Source of the DNA: Methylocaldum sp002005105
GTDB lineage: Bacteria > Pseudomonadota > Gammaproteobacteria > Methylococcales > Methylococcaceae
Direction: 5' to 3'
NCBI RefSeq assembly: GCF_051027545.1
Contig: NZ_CP194902.1
Coordinates: 124,001-188,000, forward strand
Length of the DNA stretch: 64,000 nt
In this document: positions 9,440-17,720 of the stretch, in pieces
Layout: every line of letters begins with the position of its first letter
Position numbering within the stretch: the stretch's first letter is position 1
The notes under the pieces: generated by a model
What the model saw: only the letters and a program-made list of their open reading frames with translations
The model's database searches: none
Told to the model about the DNA's origin: nothing
Position numbers and translations under genes: made by a program

Positions 9440-9483
9440 AAACCCCTGACGGGTCGCCGTGCAAAGCACTCCGCCAGAGGTTT
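9440..9483 (-). promoter_or_regulatory. Branched stem-loop in the tsf-pyrH spacer
   Basis: A 9-bp outer stem (9440-9448 with 9475-9483; AAACCCCTG pairs with CAGAGGTTT with one G-U) encloses a small inner hairpin GTGC-AAA-GCAC at 9459-9469. There is no T-run on the minus strand, so it looks like a processing or leader element rather than an intrinsic terminator. Confidence 0.45.
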
Positions 9484-9495
9484 ACTCACGAAAGT

Positions 9496-10380
9496 TTAAC
9501 TGTTTCTTACTTGTGCCATCACTTCTTCGGCGAAATTGCTTTCTACCTTTTCTATGCCTTCGCCAACCTCGAATCGTACAAAGCGACCTACGCTAGCTCC
9601 TCGGCTACTCAGCAACTTACCGACAGTCTGATCGGGATCTTTGACGAAAGGTTGACCGAGCAAGGTAACTTCCCCCAGGAATTTCTTGATCTTGCCCTCT
9701 ACCATTTTCTCGACGATATTAGCAGGCTTCCCTTCGGCTTCAGCCTGCGCCTTGGCGATATCCCGCTCCTTGGCGACCGTTTCGGCAGGCACGCCTTTTT
9801 CGTCCACGCACAAGGGTTTGCTAGCCGCGACGTGCATGGCAATATCCCGACCCAACTCCTGATCACCGCCGACCAACTCGACAAGAACACCGATCCGGGT
9901 TCCGTGCAAATAACTCGCGATATTACCGCTTTCCGATGTAATGCTCTCGAACCGCCGCACATTGATATTCTCGCCGATTTTGGCAACCATAGCCCGGCGC
10001 GTTTCCTCCACGCTGGATCCCGAGGACGGCATCACAGTAGCGAGCAATTCGTCGAGCGAACTAGCTGTCGAATCCAATGCGGTTTGCACGACGTTATTGA
10101 CGAACTCTACGAAATCATCGCCCTTGGCGACGAAATCGGTCTCGCAGTTGATTTCCACGATGACCGCACGCTTACCATCAGCACTCGTTTTCGTAGAAAT
10201 ACGGCCTTCGGCGGCAGTGCGGCCAGACTTCTTGTCTGCTTTCGCGAGACCCGCTTTCCGCATCAACTCAACTGCGGCTTCCATATCACCGTTGGCATCC
10301 TGCAACGCCTTCTTGCATTCCATCATCCCCGAACCGGTGCGTTCGCGGAGCTCCTTCACCATTGCGGCACTGATATTCAT
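9496..10380 (-). CDS. tsf: Elongation factor Ts
   Basis: EF-Ts is the nucleotide exchange factor for EF-Tu. The 294-residue protein has the UBA-like N-terminal domain with VKELRERTGSGMMECKKAL (about 8-26), the core segment CETDFVAK that contacts EF-Tu, and a C-terminal module ending in FAEEVMAQVRN. It follows rpsB after 120 nt, with a terminator-like attenuator between them, the same arrangement as in Escherichia coli. Confidence 0.98.
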   Translation of the reverse strand: MNISAAMVKELRERTGSGMMECKKALQDANGDMEAAVELMRKAGLAKADKKSGRTAAEGRISTKTSADGKRAVIVEINCETDFVAKGDDFVEFVNNVVQTALDSTASSLDELLATVMPSSGSSVEETRRAMVAKIGENINVRRFESITSESGNIASYLHGTRIGVLVELVGGDQELGRDIAMHVAASKPLCVDEKGVPAETVAKERDIAKAQAEAEGKPANIVEKMVEGKIKKFLGEVTLLGQPFVKDPDQTVGKLLSSRGASVGRFVRFEVGEGIEKVESNFAEEVMAQVRNS

Positions 10381-10435
10381 TGACCGAACCTCATCATTAA
10401 TTGCTTATCATCGCTATTCAAGCATTTACGCTTAT

Positions 10436-10462
10436 AAAAACGCCCCCTGATGGAGGCGTTTT
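10436..10462 (-). terminator. Intrinsic attenuator between rpsB and tsf
   Basis: On the minus strand an AAAACGCC/GGCGTTTT stem of 8 bp with a short loop is followed by a T-rich tail (GGCGTTTTTATAAG). Its position between rpsB and tsf suggests partial termination that would give more S2 message than EF-Ts message; that role is inferred. Confidence 0.75.
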
Positions 10463-10500
10463 GAGCGTATCAACGCATTCAGGCACGAAAAACGCATGCC

Positions 10501-11286
10501 TTACTCGGCATATGCGCTAGCCGCTTCCGCAGCGGAATCCGAACTCGTCTCGGTATTTGACTCCATCTCCACAAATTCGTCTTCCCCTCCGGCAAAATCG
10601 AGACTGTGCGCCTTGCCTTGCAGGATGGCTGTCGCGGCGCTCTGCGCATACAGCTGAACAGCACGAATGGAGTCGTCGTTGCCCGGTATGACATAGTCGA
10701 TGCCGACCGGGCTGTTGTTGGTATCGACAATGCCGACGACCGGAATGCCCAGCTTTTTCGCTTCGCTGATGGCATTCTTTTCATAGCCTACATCCATAAT
10801 GAACAACACCTCCGGAAGCCGGTCCATATCCCGAATCCCGCCCAAACTATGCTCCAACTTCTCCAACTCGCGCATCATGCCGAGCGCTTCCTTCTTGTTG
10901 AACCGCTGCAAGCGACCGTCGTCCCGCATCGCTTCAAGCTCTTTCATGCGAGCGATAGATTGTTTGATGGTCTTGAAATTGGTGAGCATTCCGCCCAACC
11001 AGCGATAATTCACATAAGGCATACCACAGCGCTTGGCTTCATCTTCGATGACCTTGCGGGTGGTTCTCTTGGTGCCGACGAAAAGAACTCTGCCTCTGTT
11101 GGCCGCCTGCTGTTCGAGGTATTTCATGGCCTCATTGAACAGAGGTATAGTCTTTTCCAGATTGATGATATGGATGTTGCTCCGCGCGCCGAAAATATAC
11201 GGAGCCATCTTGGGATTCCAATAGCGCGTCTGGTGACCGAAATGTACGCCGGCCTCCAGCATTTGGCGCATGGTTACATTGGACAT
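10501..11286 (-). CDS. rpsB: 30S ribosomal protein S2
   Basis: The 261-residue protein starts MSNVTMRQMLEAGVHFGHQT, the standard S2 N-terminus, and contains YWNPKMAPYIFG and the coiled-coil region MKELEAMRDDGR. It ends in an acidic, Ala- and Ser-rich tail (about 240-261). S2 is added late to the 30S head and recruits S1. The ribosome-binding site AGGAG lies 7-8 nt before the ATG. A structured leader and a sigma70-type promoter lie upstream (11287-11458). Confidence 0.98.
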   Translation of the reverse strand: MSNVTMRQMLEAGVHFGHQTRYWNPKMAPYIFGARSNIHIINLEKTIPLFNEAMKYLEQQAANRGRVLFVGTKRTTRKVIEDEAKRCGMPYVNYRWLGGMLTNFKTIKQSIARMKELEAMRDDGRLQRFNKKEALGMMRELEKLEHSLGGIRDMDRLPEVLFIMDVGYEKNAISEAKKLGIPVVGIVDTNNSPVGIDYVIPGNDDSIRAVQLYAQSAATAILQGKAHSLDFAGGEDEFVEMESNTETSSDSAAEAASAYAE

Positions 11287-11423
11287 TCAAATCTCCTAAT
11301 AGAGCTGAGCCGGATTGAACCGGCGATGGGTTGAGCCTCCACGCACCCCAACCGGCGACCAAATCACGGGGATGTGGCACCCCGCCGGACGTGACGATAC
11401 GTGTGTGTTATTGCCAAAAATAG
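11287..11423 (-). promoter_or_regulatory. Structured rpsB leader
   Basis: The untranslated leader of about 137 nt can fold into CCGGC/GCCGG enclosing a GGGG/CCCC hairpin, and further down a GCCGG-TTCAAT-CCGGC hairpin just before the ribosome-binding site TAGGAGAT. Gammaproteobacterial rpsB leaders are known to mediate autogenous repression by S2. The fold here was read by eye and the regulatory role is inferred from that precedent. Confidence 0.6.
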
Positions 11424-11429
11424 CAGCGC

Positions 11430-11458
11430 TTTATACCATAACCTGCTTTATTCAACAA
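11430..11458 (-). promoter_or_regulatory. rpsB promoter (sigma70 type)
   Basis: On the minus strand TTGTTG (11453-11458), a 17-bp spacer and TATAAA (11430-11435) give a good sigma70 promoter with a start expected near 11423. A weaker plus-strand element for map, TTGCCA at 11411-11416 with TACCAT at 11434-11439, overlaps it, so the two divergent promoters may compete for polymerase. Confidence 0.7.
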
Positions 11459-11518
11459 TCCGACCCTTTTCCCGCATCCTCGCTCGACCGAGCGCCACAC
11501 GAATCAACGAATCTCGCG

Positions 11519-12322
11519 ATGAGCATCATCCTGAAAACGCCTGCCGAAATTGAGAAAATGCGTGTCGCGGGCCGACTCGCTGCACAAGTATTGGAAATGA
11601 TTGAGCCATTCGTGGTTCCCGGGGTAACGACTGAAGAACTGGATCAAATTTGCCACGACTACATTGTCGATGTGCAAAAAGCCATTCCCGCTCCCTTGAA
11701 TTACAAGGGATTTCCCAAATCCATCTGCACCTCGGTGAACCATCAGGTATGCCACGGCATACCAGGTCCGAAGAAACTGAAAAGCGGCGATATCGTCAAC
11801 ATCGACATCACCGTAATTAAGGACGGCTATCACGGCGACACCAGTAAAATGTTTCTGGTCGGTGAAGTGCCCATACGAGCCAAACGCCTGGTGAAGATCT
11901 GTCAGGAGGCCATGTATCTGGGAATTCAGCAAGTACGTCCTGGCGCGCGGTTGGGCGATATCGGCTTTGCCATTCAGCGTCATGCGGAGTCCCACGGCTA
12001 TTCCGTCGTGCAAGAGTTCTGCGGGCACGGTATCGGCCGGAACTTTCATGAAGACCCCCAGGTGCTCCACTACGGCAAATCTAATACCGGAATAATGCTG
12101 GAACCGGGTATGATTTTCACCGTCGAACCCATGATCAACTTGGGCAAACGCTACGTGAAAATACTTCCCGACGGATGGACCGCTGTAACTAAAGACCACA
12201 GCCTGTCCGCACAGTGGGAGCACACGGTTTTAGTTACGGCGGATGGCTACGAAATCCTCACCCTGCGTCAAGAAGAGGCACACGCGATTGAAAACGGCCG
12301 ACTTAAACTCGCCGCGTTATGA
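11519..12322 (+). CDS. map: Methionine aminopeptidase type I
   Basis: The 267-residue enzyme removes the initiator methionine from new proteins. The usual type I metal ligands are recognisable: the aspartates of NIDITVIKDGYHGDTS, the histidine of CGHGIGRNFHEDP, and the glutamates of FTVEPM and WEHTVLV. I chose the ATG at 11519 (MSIILKTPAEIEKMRVAGRLA) because it matches the family N-terminus. The frame stays open upstream to 11315, but that extension lies in the rpsB leader and looks like no protein. It is divergent from rpsB and overlaps the start of glnD. Confidence 0.95.
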   Translation: MSIILKTPAEIEKMRVAGRLAAQVLEMIEPFVVPGVTTEELDQICHDYIVDVQKAIPAPLNYKGFPKSICTSVNHQVCHGIPGPKKLKSGDIVNIDITVIKDGYHGDTSKMFLVGEVPIRAKRLVKICQEAMYLGIQQVRPGARLGDIGFAIQRHAESHGYSVVQEFCGHGIGRNFHEDPQVLHYGKSNTGIMLEPGMIFTVEPMINLGKRYVKILPDGWTAVTKDHSLSAQWEHTVLVTADGYEILTLRQEEAHAIENGRLKLAAL

Positions 12323-14951
12323 CGATATCCTTTCGTCCGCCGAGCGCATCAGGTCGCTTAGAGAACATATCCAACAGAATAATGCGGAGCTAACCGAGCG
12401 CTTTCACGCCGGCATACCAGCCGCCGAACTGATTCGGGCGCGCTCCGATTTCATCGATGAACTGCTCGGAGCCTGCTGGAATCATTTCCTCGGATCCGAC
12501 GCCGAACAGCTCGCACTTATTGCGGTAGGGGGCTATGGCCGACGCGAGCTGCACCCTTACTCCGATATCGATGTTTTGATTCTCCTCGATTTTCACCACA
12601 GCGGCGCGAATCGAGCCGAAGAACCGCCCTACCGGCAAGGCTTGGCCGATTTCTTCAATTTGCTGTGGGACATTGGCCTCAAGCCCGCTCACAGCGTCCG
12701 TACGATCGAAGAGTGCGTGGAACAGGCCCGGCAAGATGTGACGGTCATCACCAATCTCATGGAATCCCGACTGCTCCATGGTTCCTCGGCGTTGTTCAAG
12801 GAGCTGTGGGCGCGTATCGGCCCCGAACATCTCTGGTCCTCGCGAGAGTTCTTCGAAGCCAAGATGGCTGAACAAGCCGCACGCTATGCCAAATACCACG
12901 ACACGGCCTACAACCTGGAGCCTAATATCAAAGAGGGCCCGGGCGGTCTCCGGGATATCCAAATCATCGGATGGATTATCAAGCGCCATTACAATGCGTC
13001 GAATCTGAACGATCTGCTCCTGCACGGCTGGCTAACCGAAGCGGAGCACGGCGAGCTCATGCAAGCGCAGCATTTCCTCTGGCAGCTCCGTTTCGCCTTG
13101 CACACGTTGACCGGGCGTTGCGAAGATCGCCTGCTGTTCGAGTATCAAAAGGAGCTGGCCCTACAGTTCGGATATCAGGATCCGGACGTCAACCAAGCGG
13201 TCGAGCAATTCATGCAGCGCTATTTCCGCACCGTCATGGGACTGGAGCGGCTGAACGAAATGCTATTGCAACTGTTCAAGGAAGCCGCACTGCATCGCGA
13301 TGAAGATGCCGTAATCCTCCCGATCAACAGAAACTTTCAGGCGGTCAACAACTACATCGAGGCACTGCACCCGAACGTTTTTCGGGAACAGCCTCTTGCC
13401 CTGCTGCAAATATTTCTCCTATTGCAGCAAAACGCCAGCTTGTTAGGCATACGCGCCGCGACCATCCGGCTCATTCGCCAACATCTCTACCTGATCGACG
13501 AGAATTTCCGCAACGATCCGGAAGCTTGCCGGCTTTTTATGGAAATCCTGCGCCAACCGGGAGGCATCACGCATCAACTGCGGAGGATGAACCGCTACGG
13601 CATTCTGGCCGCGTATCTCCCGGCTTTCGGCCGCGTCGTCGGCCGCATGCAGTATGATCTCTTCCACGTTTACACCGTGGACGAACATACGCTCTTCGTA
13701 GTACGCAACCTCAGACGATTCGCTCTAGAAAAGCACAGAGCCGAGCATCCCCTCTGCAATGAAATTTTTCAGATCATCGAAAGACCGGAGCTTCTATACA
13801 TTGCCGGCTTAATGCACGACATCGCCAAAGGTAGCGGCGGCGATCATTCCGTCATCGGCGCGGACATTGCCGAGGGTTTTTGCCAACGCCACGGCATAAG
13901 CCGTCGGGACACCGACCTGGTCAAGTGGCTGGTTCAGAACCATTTGCTCATGTCCATGACAGCTCAGCGCAAGGATATCAGCGATCCAGACGTCATTCAT
14001 GAGTTCGCCACCGCCATCGGCAACCAAGACACGCTGAATTATCTATATCTCTTGACCGTGGCCGACATTCGCGCCACCAACCCGAACCTGTGGAACTCGT
14101 GGAAAGACGCCCTGCTCAAGGAACTGTATCTCACGACGCGGTGGACATTCCGACGAGGACTCACAAAACCGCTGGAACAAGAAGAAAAGATCAATGCGGT
14201 CAAAGCGGAAAGCCTTGCTCTGCTGAGGCGCTTAGGCATCAGCGACCGAACCATCGAAAAAGTCTGGCAGATGGTTAACGACGAATATTTTCTGCGCTAT
14301 TTGGCGGAGGAAATCGCCTGGCATACCGTGGCCATCAGCGCCTGCAAGCCGGGAGACTTACCCCTGGTCCTGTTGCGCCCGGTCAGCCAGCGGGGGAGCG
14401 CGGAAATTTTCCTGTATGCGAAAGACCAGGATTTCATATTCGCTTACAGTACGGCGGTTTTGGACCAACTCGGATTGACCGTCTTCGACGCCAAGATCAT
14501 CACTTCCGCCGATGGCTATGTGTTGAACAGCTATCACGTCCTCGAGCAGACTGGAGAACCGATCAACGATCACCTGCGGCAGGCCCAGATTTGCAGCCGA
14601 TTGCGGGCATGCCTGCTACAACCGAGCTGCACACCGCTACGCGTCCATCGGCGCGAACCGCGGGAAATAAAACATTTCACGGTACCCACTCAAATTTATT
14701 TTCACGACGACCCGCAGAACCGTTATTCGATTCTGGAATTGGTCGCCACCGACCGCCCTGGGCTTTTGTCGAAGGTCGGCCAAGCGTTCAGGGAATGTGA
14801 CGTGCGCCTCTATAATGCAAAAATTTCCACCATCGGCAGCAGAGCCGAAGACATTTTCTATATCACCGACCATCGCGATCATCCGCTAAACAGCGAACTC
14901 CAGAAGCGCCAATTGAGCGAAGCGATCATCGCGCTGGTGGGAACAAATTAA
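12288..14951 (+). CDS. glnD: Bifunctional uridylyltransferase/uridylyl-removing enzyme GlnD
   Basis: GlnD senses glutamine and modifies PII (GlnB/GlnK), controlling glutamine synthetase and nitrogen genes. The protein of about 887 residues has the nucleotidyltransferase motif VGGYGRRELHPYSDIDVLI near the N-terminus, a PII-UTase helical domain (YNLEPNIKEGPGGLRDIQ), an HD phosphohydrolase domain (LMHDIAKGSGGDHS), and two C-terminal ACT domains. The first of these is around FDAKIITSADG and the second around LVATDRPGLLSKVGQAF. The frame is open from 12243, but TTG at 12288 has AGAAGAGG 9 nt upstream and gives the shorter overlap with map (35 nt). The exact start is uncertain. Confidence 0.93.
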   Translation: MKTADLNSPRYDDILSSAERIRSLREHIQQNNAELTERFHAGIPAAELIRARSDFIDELLGACWNHFLGSDAEQLALIAVGGYGRRELHPYSDIDVLILLDFHHSGANRAEEPPYRQGLADFFNLLWDIGLKPAHSVRTIEECVEQARQDVTVITNLMESRLLHGSSALFKELWARIGPEHLWSSREFFEAKMAEQAARYAKYHDTAYNLEPNIKEGPGGLRDIQIIGWIIKRHYNASNLNDLLLHGWLTEAEHGELMQAQHFLWQLRFALHTLTGRCEDRLLFEYQKELALQFGYQDPDVNQAVEQFMQRYFRTVMGLERLNEMLLQLFKEAALHRDEDAVILPINRNFQAVNNYIEALHPNVFREQPLALLQIFLLLQQNASLLGIRAATIRLIRQHLYLIDENFRNDPEACRLFMEILRQPGGITHQLRRMNRYGILAAYLPAFGRVVGRMQYDLFHVYTVDEHTLFVVRNLRRFALEKHRAEHPLCNEIFQIIERPELLYIAGLMHDIAKGSGGDHSVIGADIAEGFCQRHGISRRDTDLVKWLVQNHLLMSMTAQRKDISDPDVIHEFATAIGNQDTLNYLYLLTVADIRATNPNLWNSWKDALLKELYLTTRWTFRRGLTKPLEQEEKINAVKAESLALLRRLGISDRTIEKVWQMVNDEYFLRYLAEEIAWHTVAISACKPGDLPLVLLRPVSQRGSAEIFLYAKDQDFIFAYSTAVLDQLGLTVFDAKIITSADGYVLNSYHVLEQTGEPINDHLRQAQICSRLRACLLQPSCTPLRVHRREPREIKHFTVPTQIYFHDDPQNRYSILELVATDRPGLLSKVGQAFRECDVRLYNAKISTIGSRAEDIFYITDHRDHPLNSELQKRQLSEAIIALVGTN

Positions 14952-15094
14952 ACGTTTTTCCGCATCCGTTTCAGATATAGCGGAGTCCGCAACCCCGTTT
15001 TTTCGTCAAAGACTCGTGCTATGCTTGCGGCGACCGATCAATGGGTCGTACCTTTTGGAAGCCATGTTTCCAAGCCTAATCGGAGGATAAAGCC

Positions 15095-15409
15095 ATGCCG
15101 ACGGTTGCAGATCCGCTGCTCGAAAACTGGTATCAAGATGCCGAGACCGGACGATCGTTTCGTGTTGTCGCATTGGACGAGGAAAACGACGCCATCGAAA
15201 TCCAGTATCTCAACGGCGATCTCGGCGAATTTGACTTTGCCTCTTGGTACGAATCGCCTTTTGCGCCTATAGAGCCCCCCGAAGACTGGAGCGCTCCTTT
15301 CGATGACGTGGAAATCGATGACCTCGGTTACACCGATCCGGATTTGCATGAACCGGATCAGCGGGATCTCACCTTGGACGACTTTCTAAACGAAGAAGAC
15401 GAGCATTGA
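15095..15409 (+). CDS. Small acidic protein, DUF6763-like
   Basis: The 104-residue soluble protein is strongly acidic, especially after residue 30, with Trp, Tyr and Pro-rich stretches such as ASWYESPFAPIEPPEDWS and an acidic end (LDDFLNEEDEH). A good ribosome-binding site, GGAGGA, precedes the ATG by 8 nt. It resembles short uncharacterised gammaproteobacterial proteins that I recall as DUF6763, from memory of the family. No catalytic motif or membrane segment is visible. It stands alone between glnD and the convergent ald. Confidence 0.8.
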   Translation: MPTVADPLLENWYQDAETGRSFRVVALDEENDAIEIQYLNGDLGEFDFASWYESPFAPIEPPEDWSAPFDDVEIDDLGYTDPDLHEPDQRDLTLDDFLNEEDEH

Positions 15410-15449
15410 TTTTCGCTTGGCTTGACTCGCCTCGTCGCCGCCCGAACGA

Positions 15450-16556
15450 TCACGATGCGGGAAATGCGCTGTATCGCTCGATGAATCCGAACGTTTCGGC
15501 TACGGGCTTGCAGGTTAGATGTCCCTGGTAAGTGTTTACGGCCTTGGCAAACCCTGGATTTTCGCGAAACGCCGTCAAGCCCTGATTGGCTAACTGGAGG
15601 ACATAGGGAAAGCTGGCCTCGGTTAAAGCGATCGTCGATGTCCGGGGATAAGCGCCGGGCATGTTGGTCACGCAGTAATGGATGACGCCGTGCTTCTCGT
15701 AAACGGGTTCTGAATGAGTAGTGGGCCGCGAAGTTTCCACGCAGCCGCCCTGATCGATGCTGACGTCGACGATCACGGAACCGGGCTGCATCGATCCGAC
15801 CATTTTCTCGGTCACCACGTAGTCTGCCTTGGCCCCGTGCCGCAATACCGCGCCGACGACTAAATCGGCTTCACATATACGGCGTGCAATGACGTCCGGC
15901 TCGGAAGCAAAAAACTCGAGTTCCCCTGAAATTTCGCGCTGCATCCGCTCGCCCTTGGCCTTGTCGATGCCTGCAACAGAAACCTGAGCCCCAAGCCCCC
16001 ACGCCGTCTGCGCGGCGTGAAAAGCCACGACCCCGTCGCCTACGATCAACACCCTTCCGTGTCTCGCGCCCAGAACCTTGCCGAGCTGCACCCCTCTACC
16101 GCCATTGAACTCGGCCAGATAATAAGCACCGACCAGTGCCGCCATATTACCCGCGACCGCGCTCATGGGAGCGAGAATCGGCAATCGACCGGATCTGTCC
16201 TCCAAGGTTTCGTATGCCACCGCCATAGTGCGGCGTTCCAGTAAGATCTCAGTGAGCGAGCGAGGAGCCCCCGCAAGATGGAAGAAGGTAAACACGATCT
16301 GATTTCGGAGAAAAAGGTACTCCGGTTCTATCGGCTCTTTGACCTTGAGAACCAAGTCCGAATTCCATGCGTCCTCGACGCCGCAAATACGAGCGCCCAT
16401 CCGAACGTATTCCTCATCCTTAAATCCGGAACCGAGCCCCGCATTCGTTTCGATCAAAACTTCGTGCCCCGCCTCGACAAGTATCGATGCTTGATGCGGC
16501 GTCAGCGCGACGCGGTTTTCGTTATTCTTGATTTCTTTAGGTACCCCGATTCTCAT
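15450..16556 (-). CDS. ald: Alanine dehydrogenase
   Basis: The 368-residue NAD-dependent enzyme interconverts alanine with pyruvate and ammonia. The N-terminus MRIGVPKEIKNNENRVALTP carries the conserved Arg, LVLKVKEP the substrate Lys, and FTFFHLAGA the catalytic His; the C-terminal signature is PGAYPRTSTIALTEASFPY. In the Rossmann segment RVLIVGDGVVAFHAA the third glycine of the usual GxGxxG is replaced by alanine, a conservative but noticeable change. The ribosome-binding site is weak. The gene may help ammonia assimilation or alanine use; it stands apart from the other nitrogen gene, glnD, and is convergent with the small gene before it. Confidence 0.93.
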   Translation of the reverse strand: MRIGVPKEIKNNENRVALTPHQASILVEAGHEVLIETNAGLGSGFKDEEYVRMGARICGVEDAWNSDLVLKVKEPIEPEYLFLRNQIVFTFFHLAGAPRSLTEILLERRTMAVAYETLEDRSGRLPILAPMSAVAGNMAALVGAYYLAEFNGGRGVQLGKVLGARHGRVLIVGDGVVAFHAAQTAWGLGAQVSVAGIDKAKGERMQREISGELEFFASEPDVIARRICEADLVVGAVLRHGAKADYVVTEKMVGSMQPGSVIVDVSIDQGGCVETSRPTTHSEPVYEKHGVIHYCVTNMPGAYPRTSTIALTEASFPYVLQLANQGLTAFRENPGFAKAVNTYQGHLTCKPVAETFGFIERYSAFPAS

Positions 16557-16894
16557 AGCAGTATGCAGCTCTACAGACTTGAAACTTATGAACGATTGTA
16601 TACGTTCGGAGGAACCAGGCCATCCTCAGAACGACTCGAGCTTATTCTCTAGTCTAACCGTAGTCGACGCTTTGGCGTGTAACCCAGAGCCACATACTCT
16701 GTCGAGCGATCAGTCAGCAAAAACAATTATCGAGGCCGACATCTCCGCGATTCTAAAGTGAACATCAGAGCCCGACTGAATCGGCCTCAATATCGTAGCG
16801 AGGCGGAGGTTTGTGCCTCCGCCCCGATGCAGACAATCTTGTTCGCGCTTTGCCACGCGAATCCAAGACCGGAAGGTCTGGTCCGCGAGATCGC
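16557..16894. other. Intergenic region upstream of ald
   Basis: This 338-bp stretch holds one clear element, a perfect 8-bp inverted repeat at 16802-16823. I see no convincing gene; an open plus-strand frame (16528-16761) has no ribosome-binding site or recognisable protein character. The ald promoter must lie here, but no good -35/-10 pair stands out. Confidence 0.5.
16802..16823 (-). terminator. Hairpin without T-run, downstream of the small SAP-like gene
   Basis: GGCGGAGG-TTTGTG-CCTCCGCC forms a perfect 8-bp stem with a 6-nt loop, about 70 nt beyond the stop of the gene at 16895-17104. Neither strand has a T-run after it, so it may be an mRNA 3' end stabiliser rather than an intrinsic terminator. 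Confidence 0.45.
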
Positions 16895-17104
16895 TCACCG
16901 GCGCCATTCGGCAACCAGCTTAAGGCATTCCCGGCGCCACTGGCACTCGAATTCTTTGCACTCCATGCGATCCTCGGACAAAAAACATGCGGCTTTACCC
17001 CTGGCTCGTTGGATAGCCCACACGAGTTGTTTTTCTGTACGGAAATATTCGAGGTCTCGGATACCCTCATGGCGGGCTAAATTCAATAGCTCTGCAGCGA
17101 TCAT
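16895..17104 (-). CDS. Small SAP/Rho-N-like protein with four conserved cysteines (copy A)
   Basis: The 69-residue protein has an N-terminal helical part resembling SAP/Rho N-terminal folds (AAELLNLARHEGI, then EKQLVWAIQRARG) and a C-terminal cysteine module CF-x7-C-x4-C-x-WR-x-E-C. The same module with identical spacing occurs in the protein at 18108-18308, so the two are paralogues. The ATG at 17104 has AGGAGA 5-6 nt upstream; the in-frame TTG 3 nt earlier would be too close to it. Four cysteines in this pattern could bind zinc or an iron-sulfur cluster, and the N-terminal fold could bind nucleic acid. Both are inferences. Confidence 0.75.
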   Translation of the reverse strand: MIAAELLNLARHEGIRDLEYFRTEKQLVWAIQRARGKAACFLSEDRMECKEFECQWRRECLKLVAEWRR

Positions 17105-17130
17105 CAATCTCTCCTTGGTTTCAGATGCAT

Positions 17131-17150
17131 AAAAACAGCGCGACTACGCG
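17131..17150 (-). terminator. Weak possible terminator between the two SAP-like genes
   Basis: On the minus strand CGCG-TAGT-CGCG is followed by CTGTTTTTA. The stem is only 4 bp, so this is marginal. Confidence 0.25.
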
Positions 17151-17194
17151 TCTCAACTTCCTTGGAACGAACTTATCGATTAATTGAAAGCCCC

Positions 17195-17197
17195 TAA
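17195..17197. repeat. Target-site duplication, left copy (TAA)
   Basis: TAA directly precedes the left end of the IS element and is repeated at 18109-18111 directly after its right end. A 3-bp TNA duplication is expected of the IS1031 branch of the IS5 family. Confidence 0.85.
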
Positions 17198-17213
17198 GAG
17201 CCTATCCCAGTAG
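17198..17213. repeat. IS terminal inverted repeat, left
   Basis: GAGCCTATCCCAGTAG matches the reverse complement of 18093-18108 at all 16 positions; the match ends abruptly after that. Confidence 0.92.
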
Positions 17214-17720
17214 ACCCGTTGCCCGCCAAGTAATGATGCCGCAGGCCAAGTGCAGCATGGCAAGATAGGTGTCGGTTCGTTTTTCCCAGCGGATCAAAAT
17301 CCGGCGGAATCGGTTGAGCCAGCTGTGGGTCCGTTCGACCACCCAGCGCCGCGCCTTGAAACCGGCTTCCTTCTTGATCGCTTCGGCCTCCTCACCGCGC
17401 GCTCGAATGTGAGCGGTAAACTGAAAGGCCTTGGCCAAGTCCCTCACCTCGTCATAGTCATAGCCTTTGTCCAGGCACAAGCCTTGCGGCTGCTCCGGCG
17501 TGGGTACAGGGCGCGGGACGCCGATGGCCGCCAAGGTGGACCGCGCCAGCTTCAGGTCGTGCCGATTGGCGCCGGCAATCACCACACTCAGCGGCAGGCC
17601 CGCGCCATCGGTTAACAGGCTTCGCTTCGCACCTTGTTTGCCCCGGTCGGTCGGATTCGGTCCCGTTTTTTTGAACCCGCCAACGGCGCTTTCGTCATGG
17701 CCCCATCCATGGCCAACCAC
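17202..17720 (-). CDS. IS transposase, second frame (orfB, catalytic C-terminal part)
   Basis: This frame supplies the C-terminal DDE catalytic core. It holds a possible second Asp in AGANRHDLKLAR and the Glu in VVERTHSWLNRFRR, followed by the usual Arg and Lys of the Y-R-E-K signature (ILIRWEK). It is probably not translated alone; the upstream end given is only where the frame opens. It is made by a -1 frameshift from orfA at A AAA AAA (17666-17672), after which the next codons read ThrGlyProAsn. The last residues fall within the left inverted repeat. Confidence 0.88.
   Translation of the reverse strand: MVGHGWGHDESAVGGFKKTGPNPTDRGKQGAKRSLLTDGAGLPLSVVIAGANRHDLKLARSTLAAIGVPRPVPTPEQPQGLCLDKGYDYDEVRDLAKAFQFTAHIRARGEEAEAIKKEAGFKARRWVVERTHSWLNRFRRILIRWEKRTDTYLAMLHLACGIITWRATGLLG

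Noticed and set aside
16528..16761. 77-codon plus-strand frame overlapping the ald start
   Set aside because: No ribosome-binding site, and composition looks random.
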